From the NCBI GenBank assembly GCA_016873405.1, contig VGXH01000185.1:1-5156 (forward strand): a stretch of 5,156 bases of DNA, read 5' to 3'. The translations under genes were made by a program, and so were the position numbers. Origin of the DNA: a bacterium. Lineage in GTDB: Bacteria > Krumholzibacteriota > Krumholzibacteria > LZORAL124-64-63. The notes under the pieces were generated by a model that worked only from the letters and a program-made list of their open reading frames with translations, made no database searches and was not told the origin of the DNA. Shown here piece after piece: positions 1-5,156 of the stretch (positions are counted from its first letter, which is position 1; each line of letters opens with the position of its first letter).

Positions 1-44
1 TACGGATCAGAAGGTTGGGGGTTCGAATCCTCCTGGGCGTACCA
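1..44 (+). tRNA. tRNA-Arg(ACG), 3' part; 5' end lies outside the window
   Basis: The window opens at the conserved U33 of the anticodon loop. Position 1 is T33, 2-4 are the anticodon ACG and 5-6 are G37 and A38. Positions 7-11 (TCAGA) are the 3' side of the anticodon stem and 12-16 (AGGTT) a five-base variable loop. The T-arm follows: stem 17-21 GGGGG pairs with 29-33 CCTCC (one G-U), around the canonical loop TTCGAAT at 22-28. Positions 34-40 (TGGGCGT) are the 3' acceptor strand, 41 is discriminator A, and 42-44 is an encoded CCA. T72 implies an A-U or G-U first pair. The ACG anticodon decodes CGN arginine codons, and its A34 is normally converted to inosine by TadA, which is encoded at the far end of this window. 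The assignment rests on half a molecule, but the loop register is unambiguous if the variable loop has five bases. Confidence 0.92.
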
Positions 45-97
45 CCAAGACGAGCGAGGGGCGACCGGCGACGGTCGCCCCTCCTGTCGCTTGGTGG
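42..97 (+). terminator. Long stem-loop in the tRNA 3' trailer, probable terminator or processing signal
   Basis: Positions 56-67 (GAGGGGCGACCG) pair perfectly with 72-83 (CGGTCGCCCCTC), giving a 12-bp stem closed by GCGA (68-71), which fits the GNRA tetraloop class. The helix continues outward. Positions 51-53 pair with 87-89 after a small internal loop, and 42-49 (CCACCAAG) pair perfectly with 90-97 (CTTGGTGG), with A50 bulged. The outer arm therefore includes the CCA end of the tRNA. No T-run follows, so a classical intrinsic terminator is incomplete; U-tract-less hairpins are known at 3' ends in GC-rich bacteria. It most likely ends the tRNA transcript and/or sets the substrate for 3' maturation nucleases. 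Confidence 0.65.
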
Positions 98-210
98 GAG
101 TGAGCGGCGCAGCGGCCCCGGGGCGGACACGATCTCGACGGCACGACTCGGGACCTGCCGGTGAGCCGTCGCCGGCGGCGCCGGCGGACCTGTCGCGCCG
201 CCGACGGTTG

Positions 211-219
211 TGCTAACGT
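211..219 (+). promoter_or_regulatory. Weak candidate -10 element upstream of the peptidase gene
   Basis: TGCTAACGT is one of the few A/T-containing stretches in the 98-313 leader. It fits an extended -10 (TG, one base, then TAnnnT), but shares only three positions with TATAAT. No convincing -35 lies 16-18 bases upstream. If real, transcription would begin about 85-90 bases before the TTG start at 314. The rest of the leader shows no clear coding potential, riboswitch or repeat. This is a guess based on local base composition. Confidence 0.2.
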
Positions 220-298
220 GACGCGAAGTCCCGTGTCGCGATCACCTCGAGGATCGCCGGCAGCACCGTCCCGCCCGGCAGGTGGGCCGCGCCGGCCT

Positions 299-305
299 GG
301 AAGGA
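299..305 (+). promoter_or_regulatory. Ribosome binding site that sets the TTG start of the S55 peptidase gene
   Basis: GGAAGGA lies eight bases before the TTG at 314. It is the best purine-rich match in the leader. The GTG at 161, the most upstream in-frame start, has no comparable site and would add 51 Arg/Pro/Ser-rich residues in front of the signal peptide. Confidence 0.7.
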
Positions 306-313
306 ACCGCCCC

Positions 314-2197
314 TTGTCGTCCCGGCAGTCGAGTCATCGCAGCGGCCGCGCGGCCCTGAGCCTGGCGTGCTGCGGTCTGGTCGCCGCTGCGTCGTCGCTG
401 CTGGCCGCGCCGCCCCCGATCCCGGTCGCCGAGATCCGCCCCGGCATGACCGGCTACGGCCTGACCGTGTTCGCCGGCAGCCGCGTCGACACCTTCAGCG
501 TGCGCGTGCTGGGCGTGCAGGAGAACGTCCGCGCGCAAGGCTCGCTGGTGCTGGTCGAGGTCGGCGGGCACGGCCTGGAGCGGTCGAGCATCGCGCAGGG
601 GATGAGCGGCAGCCCGGTGTATCTGGACGGGCGCTTCGCGGGCGCCGTGGCCTTCGGCTGGGAAGGCGCGCTGGCGCCGATCGGCGGCGTCACGCCGGCC
701 GCGGAGATGCTGGCGCTGCCGCAGGCGGCGTCGTCGCCGGCGCCGGGTCCGCGCGCGGGCGGCGACTGGGATCCGCGGCGCCTGCTCGCCGGCAGGAGCC
801 AGGACTTCGCCGCCGCCGTGTTCGGCGCCCAGGCCGCGGCCGTGGCAGCGCTGCCGCCGTCCCTGCCGCCGGTCGTCGCGGCGGGCTGGCCGGCGCCGCT
901 GGACCTGGCGGCCGACCTGCTGGAGCCGCTCCTGCCGGGCGGCGGCGCGGGCCGGCCGGCCTGGCTGGTGCGTCCGGCCGGTCTGGCCGCAGCGGCGGGC
1001 GCGGGCGGCGCCATCCCCGCCGACGAGCCGGTCGGGCTGCGTCCGGGCTCCGCCTGCGCGGTGACGCTGGTGGGCGGCGACGCCGACCTGGGCGCCATCG
1101 GCACGGTCACCTGGGTGGACGGCGACCGCGTGCTGATGATGGGCCACCCGCTGCTGCAGCGCGGCGCGGTGAACCTGCCGCTGGCCGCGGCGGACATCGT
1201 GACCATCCTGCCGAGCCGACGCCTCTCCTTCAAGCTGGGTTCGCCGGGACCGGTCGTGGGCGCCGTGCACCACGACCTGCGCGCCGGCCTGGCCGGGCGG
1301 CTGGGGGCCGTGGCCAGGACGGTGCCGGTGGAGGTGCGCCTGTCGGGCGCCGCGCCGGGCGCGTTCCGCTTCGCGGTGGCCGACGATCCGCAGCTGACGC
1401 CGCTGCTGGTGTTCTGGTCGTTCTACAACGCGCTCCTGGCCGGCGGCGACGACGCGAGCCGACAGCTGATGGACTGGCGCCTGGTGACGACGTGGCGCGA
1501 GCCGGAGGCCGCGACGTCGCGCCGGCTGGAACTGGGCGGCGTGGCGTCCGGGCCGGGCGGAGCGGGCGCGCTGGCCGGCGAAGTGATGACGCCGCTCGCG
1601 CTGCTGCTGGACAACCCGTTCGGCGCGCTGGTGCTGGAATCCGCCGCGTTCACCGTCGACGTCGCGCCGGGCCGGGCCGACGCCGCCATCGTGGCGCTGG
1701 GCGCCCCGCGGCGCGTGGCCGCGGGCGCGACCTCGCTGCCGGTGACGGTCGAACTGCGGCAGGGCGACGGCCAGACGAGCCGGATCGCGCTGGAGATCCC
1801 GCTGCCTGCCGCGTTGCCGCCGGGCCCTTACCGGCTGGCGGCGGCCAGCGCCGCGGAGTTCTTCGCGCTCGAGGCCCAGCGCGCGCCCGAACGCCTGCAG
1901 CCGGCGCGCCTGGACGACCTGTGGGAACTGCTGGCCACCGAACGTTCCGCCTCGACGCTCGTCGTGGCGTTGCTGTCGCCGGACCGGCCCGCCATCGTCG
2001 GCGGGCGTGAGCTGGCGGCGATGCCCGGCAGCGTCGTCCGCGCCATCGACGCGGGCCGGCAGCCGTCCGCGCAGGCGCTGGCCAGCTACGCCGCGCGCGT
2101 CTCGCAGGCGACGAATCGCGCGCTGACCGGCAACGCGATCAGGACGCTGGAGGTCGCGCCGCCGCGGCCCGCCCGCAGCGATGGGCGGCGGCCGTGA
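314..2197 (+). CDS. Exported SpoIVB-like (S55 family) serine peptidase-domain protein
   Basis: A 627-residue protein from a TTG start. Residues 1-32 are a signal peptide (basic start, hydrophobic 13-31, likely cut near Ala31-Ala32), so it acts outside the inner membrane. Residues 42-135 carry one half of an S55 domain: RPGMTGYG at 42-49 and GMSGSPVY at 96-103, with Ser98 the expected nucleophile. A low-complexity Ala/Pro/Gly linker (about 134-240) follows. The other half has GTVTWVDGDRVLMMGHP at 263-279, with His278 as presumed catalytic histidine, and SFKLGSPGPVVGAVHHDL after it. A C-terminal beta-sandwich-like part (about 460-510, with LPPGPYRL) and an LPxSV-like segment (AMPGSVV) match what I recall of large S55-domain proteins of Acidobacteria and deltaproteobacteria. 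Compared with Bacillus SpoIVB, the Ser and His halves are swapped. In Bacillus, SpoIVB triggers sigma-K activation by cleaving SpoIVFA; no such role is known or implied here. Substrate unknown, and activity is not certain. Confidence 0.85.
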   Translation: MSSRQSSHRSGRAALSLACCGLVAAASSLLAAPPPIPVAEIRPGMTGYGLTVFAGSRVDTFSVRVLGVQENVRAQGSLVLVEVGGHGLERSSIAQGMSGSPVYLDGRFAGAVAFGWEGALAPIGGVTPAAEMLALPQAASSPAPGPRAGGDWDPRRLLAGRSQDFAAAVFGAQAAAVAALPPSLPPVVAAGWPAPLDLAADLLEPLLPGGGAGRPAWLVRPAGLAAAAGAGGAIPADEPVGLRPGSACAVTLVGGDADLGAIGTVTWVDGDRVLMMGHPLLQRGAVNLPLAAADIVTILPSRRLSFKLGSPGPVVGAVHHDLRAGLAGRLGAVARTVPVEVRLSGAAPGAFRFAVADDPQLTPLLVFWSFYNALLAGGDDASRQLMDWRLVTTWREPEAATSRRLELGGVASGPGGAGALAGEVMTPLALLLDNPFGALVLESAAFTVDVAPGRADAAIVALGAPRRVAAGATSLPVTVELRQGDGQTSRIALEIPLPAALPPGPYRLAAASAAEFFALEAQRAPERLQPARLDDLWELLATERSASTLVVALLSPDRPAIVGGRELAAMPGSVVRAIDAGRQPSAQALASYAARVSQATNRALTGNAIRTLEVAPPRPARSDGRRP

Positions 2198-2198
2198 G

Positions 2199-2232
2199 CA
2201 GGCGCATGAACAAGCGCATGAACAGGCGCGCC
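2199..2232 (+). repeat. Short 12-bp tandem repeat between genes 1 and 2
   Basis: CAGGCGCATGAA (2199-2210) is followed by CAAGCGCATGAA (2211-2222), which differs at one base, and then by a partial third copy, CAGGCGC, from 2223. It sits in the 59-base gap between the peptidase stop and the preferred TTG start of the next gene. Read from the GTG at 2194 it would encode an odd RRMNKRMNRR run. A six-base-pair hairpin (2228-2233 with 2237-2242) lies between it and the ribosome binding site. No function can be assigned. Confidence 0.7.
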
Positions 2233-2243
2233 CGCCGGGCGCC

Positions 2244-2250
2244 GGAGGTG
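2244..2250 (+). promoter_or_regulatory. Strong ribosome binding site that sets the TTG start of the propeller gene
   Basis: GGAGGTG ends six bases before the TTG at 2257, with GGAGG itself eight bases away, which is near-ideal spacing. The GTG at 2194, which overlaps the previous stop as GTGA, and the ATGs at 2206 and 2218 lack an equally good site. They would also place 13 to 21 residues (Arg-rich from 2194) ahead of a normal signal peptide. Confidence 0.75.
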
Positions 2251-2256
2251 TCGATC

Positions 2257-4575
2257 TTGGCAATCGTGCGCGGAAGCGCGAAGGGCCTCGCCCCGGCCCG
2301 GTTCGTGGCGCTGGCCTGGGCCATCCTGGCGGCCGGCGCGACTCAGGCGGCCGGTCCGCGCTATTGGGACTGGCCGGGCGGACGCTCCTTCGACGAGGCG
2401 ACGTTCGAAGCGGCGGGGCTCGACACGCTCGGCGGCCTGACCGCCGGACCGTTGGTGACGGCCAGCGGCCTCAGCGGTCCCGAAGTGGTCTGGCGCGTGG
2501 TGCCGGACGGCCGCGGCGGCTGGTTCCTGGGCACCGGCCACGGCGGGGAGATCCACCACGTGAGCGAGGGCGGCGCGGTGCGCCTGGTGGCCCGCCTCGA
2601 ATCGACCGAGATCTTCGCGCTGGCCGCGCTGCCCGGCGGCGACCTGCTGGCGGGCGGCGGCCCGGACGGACGCCTGGCGCGCGTGACCACCGCCGGCGAC
2701 GTCACCGCGGTCGGGCGCATCGAGGGCGGCTACGTCTGGGCCATTGCGATCGACGAGAAGCAGGGCTGCGCCTGGCTGGCGACCGGGTCACCGGCCGCCG
2801 TCTACCGCTACCGGTGGCGTGAAGGCGGGCTCGAACAGGTCGTGGCGCTGCCCGCGCGCAACGCGATGGATGTCGTGCTCGACCGCGAGCGCGACCGCCT
2901 GCTGGTCGCGACCCAGGGGCCGGGTCTCCTGTTCGCCGTGGACGGCGGGCGCCCGCAGGCGCGGCTCATCGGCGACATCGCCCAGGACGAAGCGCGGCGG
3001 GTGCTCCGCGGCGAAGGCGGCGTCGTCCACGTGCTGGGGCTGTCCGGGGGCGCCGAGGGGCTCGCTCCCGGCGACCAGCGGGGCAGCGAGGGTGAGGACT
3101 CACCGCCGCCCGTGTTCGGCGACGCGAACGCCGGCGCCGGCGACGCGCCGGCCGCGGCGCTCTATCGCCTCGAGACGATCGGCGGCCGCGAAGCGCTGGT
3201 GCGCGTCTGGGCCGGACCGCGGGACCTGATGGCGGCGGCGTGGACCGCGCGCTGGGGCTGGGTCGGCGCCGGCACGCTGCCCGAACCCGCCGCGGGCCTG
3301 GCGGCCGAACCGCAGCCGGTGGCGCCCGGGCGGGAATCGCGCGCGGTCCTGCTGCGGCTGACGCCGCCGTGGGGCGCGACCGTCCTGTCCGCCTGGACGG
3401 GCGGCGATGTGCTGGATCTGGCCGCGCACTCCGCCGACGCCGCCGACGGCGCGCGCGAGGCGCTCGCCATCGCGCAGGCGCATCCGGCGGCGCTGGCGCT
3501 GGCGCGGCCGCTCGGGCCGGACGACTGGGGTATCGTCACGGGCCCGCCGCTCGACGGCGGACCGGGCGTGGCCTGGGCCCGCCTGCGCTGGGAGGGCGCC
3601 GCCGGCGACGGCCGGCCCCGCTGGTCGGTGCGCGGCGGCGACTGCGCGCAGCCGGACGAGAACTGGTCGGCGTGGAGCCGGCCGTGGGACGAGGTCGAGC
3701 ACGAGCTGCAGCCGGACCTCGGCCGGTACCTGCAATGGCGCGTCGAGCTGCCGCCGGCCGCTCGCGGCCGGAAAGCCTGGCGCGTGACCGGACTGACGGT
3801 CAGCGCCCGGCAGCCCAACCGGCCGCCTGTCATCGAGGAGCTGAGCCTGGAACAATTGCGCGGCGTGAAGCTGGGCGGGATGATGGCCGGCGAGAGCATC
3901 GTCCACCAGTTCCGCAGCGGCCTGCGCGCCGAGTTCACGACGCAGCAGGGGGTCGAGGAGAACTGGCCCGGCGTCGACCGGGCCGACCCGGGGCGGGCCG
4001 TGCGCGTGGTGACCTGGCGCGCGTCCGATCCGAACGGCGATCGCCTCAGCTTCCGCCTGGAGTGCCGGGCCGAGGGCGAGTCGGCTTGGCGCCCGGCGTC
4101 CGCGCCCGGGGGGTCCGGCGGCCCGCTGACCGGCACCATCGGCAGCTGGGACACCTCCGACCTTGCGGATGGTCGCTACGAACTGCGCCTGGTGGCGAGC
4201 GACGAGCCCGACAACCCCCGCCGCGAGCGCGCCGAGGCCACGCGCGGGCTGGGACCGCTGCTGGTGGACAACACGCCGCCGCAGGTGACGGTGCTGACGA
4301 CCAGTGCCCGCGACGACGGGCGCACGCTCGTCGTGAAGCTGAGGGCGACGGACGCCACGAGCCCGCTGGCGGCCGCGCGCCTGGTGCTGCCCGACGGCGC
4401 GGCCGAGCGGCTGGATCCCGAGGACGGCGTCTGCGACAGCGCTCTCGAGACGTTCGTCGCGGCCGTCGAGCGGCGGCGCGCGAGCGGCCCCGAGGGAACG
4501 TCGCCGGTGCGGCTGCGCTTCGAGGTGCGCGACCTGGCCGGCAACACGGGCGCGGCCGAGGCGGTCGTGCCGTGA
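2257..4575 (+). CDS. Exported uncharacterised protein: beta-propeller plus C-terminal beta-sandwich/Ig-like domains
   Basis: A 772-residue protein with no recognised enzyme motif. Residues 1-31 form a signal peptide (Arg5/Lys9, hydrophobic core 16-28, cut near the AxA-like TQAA). RYWDWPGG follows at 35-42. From about 60 to 420, degenerate repeats typical of a beta-propeller appear (VWRVVPDGRGGWFLGTGHGG, VWAIAIDEKQGCAWLATG, MDVVLDRERDRLLVATQG), interrupted by a disordered acidic insert at about 264-300. Residues 438-515 resemble a jelly-roll domain (ENWSAWSRPW, then YLQWRVELP). RPPVIEELSL near 522 opens an Ig/fibronectin-III-like part with SDPNGD (591-596), WDTSDLADGRYEL (from 631) and VDNTPPQV (from 670). 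A last beta domain ends in VRDLAGNTG. I recall similar exported hypothetical proteins in Acidobacteria and related phyla, none with a known function. A binding or scaffold role in the envelope is an inference. A start at GTG 2194 would give 793 residues. Confidence 0.8.
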   Translation: MAIVRGSAKGLAPARFVALAWAILAAGATQAAGPRYWDWPGGRSFDEATFEAAGLDTLGGLTAGPLVTASGLSGPEVVWRVVPDGRGGWFLGTGHGGEIHHVSEGGAVRLVARLESTEIFALAALPGGDLLAGGGPDGRLARVTTAGDVTAVGRIEGGYVWAIAIDEKQGCAWLATGSPAAVYRYRWREGGLEQVVALPARNAMDVVLDRERDRLLVATQGPGLLFAVDGGRPQARLIGDIAQDEARRVLRGEGGVVHVLGLSGGAEGLAPGDQRGSEGEDSPPPVFGDANAGAGDAPAAALYRLETIGGREALVRVWAGPRDLMAAAWTARWGWVGAGTLPEPAAGLAAEPQPVAPGRESRAVLLRLTPPWGATVLSAWTGGDVLDLAAHSADAADGAREALAIAQAHPAALALARPLGPDDWGIVTGPPLDGGPGVAWARLRWEGAAGDGRPRWSVRGGDCAQPDENWSAWSRPWDEVEHELQPDLGRYLQWRVELPPAARGRKAWRVTGLTVSARQPNRPPVIEELSLEQLRGVKLGGMMAGESIVHQFRSGLRAEFTTQQGVEENWPGVDRADPGRAVRVVTWRASDPNGDRLSFRLECRAEGESAWRPASAPGGSGGPLTGTIGSWDTSDLADGRYELRLVASDEPDNPRRERAEATRGLGPLLVDNTPPQVTVLTTSARDDGRTLVVKLRATDATSPLAAARLVLPDGAAERLDPEDGVCDSALETFVAAVERRRASGPEGTSPVRLRFEVRDLAGNTGAAEAVVP
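4558..4561 (+). promoter_or_regulatory. Ribosome binding site for tadA, inside the end of the preceding gene
   Basis: GAGG lies ten bases before the GTG at 4572. It sits within the last codons of the propeller gene, as expected for a translationally coupled downstream gene. The match is modest. Confidence 0.45.
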
Positions 4576-5144
4576 ACCGACCGCAGGCGACGCCGCTGGG
4601 CGGGCTCTTCGCCCCGGACGAGCGCTGGATGGGCGAGGCCCTGCGACTGGCGCGCGAGGCGGCGGCGCGGGGCGAGGTCCCCGTCGGCGCGCTGGTGGTG
4701 CGCGACGGCGCGGTGATCGCGCGCGGGTCCAACCAGGTCGAGGCGCTGCGCGATGCGACCGCCCACGCGGAGATCCTCGCCATCGGCGCCGCCGGGAGCG
4801 CGAGCGCGGACGACGCCGGCGGCGCCGAGGGGAACGCCGCCGACGATGAGACGGCAGCCGCCGGAGCCGAGGCCGGCGGCTGGCGCCTGGACGACGCCAC
4901 GCTCTACGTGACGCTCGAACCGTGCACGATGTGCTGCGGCGCCATCCTGCTGGCGCGGATCGGTCGGGTCGTCTTCGGCGCCGTCGACCCGCGGGCTGGG
5001 GCCGTCGTCTCGACCGCCCGCCTCCTGGACGGGAACCCGTACCGGCACCGCGTCGAGGTCGTGGGCGGCATCCTGGCCGGGCCTTGCGGCGAACTGCTGC
5101 GAGGCTTCTTCCGCGGCCGGCGCGGGAGTGGGTCGGCCGGCTGA
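4572..5144 (+). CDS. tadA: tRNA-specific adenosine deaminase (A34 to inosine)
   Basis: A 190-residue cytoplasmic zinc enzyme that deaminates the wobble adenosine of tRNA-Arg(ACG) to inosine, allowing CGU, CGC and CGA to be read. The whole CDA-fold signature is present: GEVPVGALVV at 34-43, HAE at 65-67 (His65 zinc ligand, Glu67 proton shuttle) and PCTMC at 117-121 (Cys118 and Cys121 zinc ligands). A TadA-type C-terminus follows (HRVEVVGGIL from 159, then FFRGRR at 179-184). The GTG start gives a four-base GTGA overlap with the previous gene, suggesting translational coupling. An ATG at 4629 would begin at Met20 and remove the start of the first helix, so it is less likely. Two oddities: about 23 extra residues between the HAE and PCxxC motifs (roughly 76-98, rich in Ala, Gly, Asp and Glu), and a second cysteine (Cys122) directly after the zinc ligand. 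The intact motifs argue for a working enzyme rather than a guanine or cytosine deaminase. Confidence 0.95.
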   Translation: MNRPQATPLGGLFAPDERWMGEALRLAREAAARGEVPVGALVVRDGAVIARGSNQVEALRDATAHAEILAIGAAGSASADDAGGAEGNAADDETAAAGAEAGGWRLDDATLYVTLEPCTMCCGAILLARIGRVVFGAVDPRAGAVVSTARLLDGNPYRHRVEVVGGILAGPCGELLRGFFRGRRGSGSAG

Positions 5145-5156
5145 ACCCCGTGCGGC

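Noticed and set aside
1..97. tRNA 3' end as an integration site for a mobile element
   Set aside because: No integrase gene and no second copy of the tRNA end occur in the window; the downstream genes look chromosomal.
115..124. GCCCCGGGGC palindrome in the leader as an operator
   Set aside because: A ten-base G/C-only palindrome is expected by chance here, and no second copy or nearby promoter supports it.
239..257. GATC-flanked near-palindrome around CTCGAG as a regulator site
   Set aside because: Arms of five bases with imperfect centre, single copy, no clear link to a promoter.
161..313. In-frame upstream extension of the peptidase gene from GTG 161
   Set aside because: It adds an Arg-run and Pro/Ser-rich stretch before a normal signal peptide and lacks a good ribosome site, whereas TTG 314 has GGAAGGA at proper spacing.
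367..2010. 547-residue + strand frame overlapping the peptidase gene
   Set aside because: Composition is almost only Arg, Gly, Ala and Pro with no recognisable domain; an offset-frame shadow.
2228..2242. GCGCCC-GCC-GGGCGC hairpin as a terminator between genes 1 and 2
   Set aside because: Only six pairs, no T-run, and it abuts the ribosome site of the next gene; such short GC hairpins arise readily at this base composition.
242..2263. 673-residue open frame on the - strand opposite the peptidase gene
   Set aside because: Arg/Gly/Ala/Pro/Gln-rich translation with no family signal; typical of the mirror frame of a high-GC gene. The + strand frame has signal peptide and S55 motifs.
3240..4571. 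Open frame upstream of and continuous with tadA
   Set aside because: The translation is Arg/Gly/Ala low-complexity shadow of the propeller gene. TadA homology begins only after GTG 4572.

Overview
This is a very GC-rich bacterial window (by eye well above 70% G+C, with G or C at nearly every third codon position). It starts inside a tRNA gene and then carries three genes on the + strand that read as one transcription unit. The gene families suggest a Gram-negative-type bacterium with an export pathway. The permuted S55 peptidase-like family and the propeller/Ig-like exported family are, from memory, common in Acidobacteria, Myxococcota/deltaproteobacteria and candidate phyla such as Eisenbacteria and Krumholzibacteriota. 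The sequence alone does not decide between these.

Layout. Positions 1-44 are the 3' part of a tRNA-Arg(ACG) with an encoded CCA end. A 12-bp perfect hairpin with a GCGA tetraloop follows, and its outer stem reaches back to pair with the CCA end. Positions 98-313 are a non-coding leader with at best a weak promoter-like site. Gene 1 (314-2197) encodes an exported S55/SpoIVB-like serine peptidase. Gene 2 (2257-4575) encodes an exported, uncharacterised beta-propeller plus beta-sandwich protein. Gene 3 (4572-5144) is tadA, the tRNA adenosine deaminase, which overlaps gene 2 by four bases (GTGA). The window ends 12 bases after tadA, with no terminator visible.

Starts. Genes 1 and 2 both appear to use TTG, each preceded by a good Shine-Dalgarno sequence and followed directly by a signal peptide. 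Longer in-frame extensions exist but would bury the signal peptides.

How the parts relate. The two exported proteins probably act in the same compartment, as peptidase-like protein and partner or substrate, or as two envelope proteins with separate roles. TadA is cytoplasmic and its role is unrelated to theirs, yet its classic substrate, tRNA-Arg(ACG), lies at the other end of the same window. The points most worth a second look are the S55 domain, whose Ser and His motifs are in the reverse order to Bacillus SpoIVB and whose third catalytic residue seems to be missing, the acidic insertion in TadA, and the tRNA-trailer hairpin.
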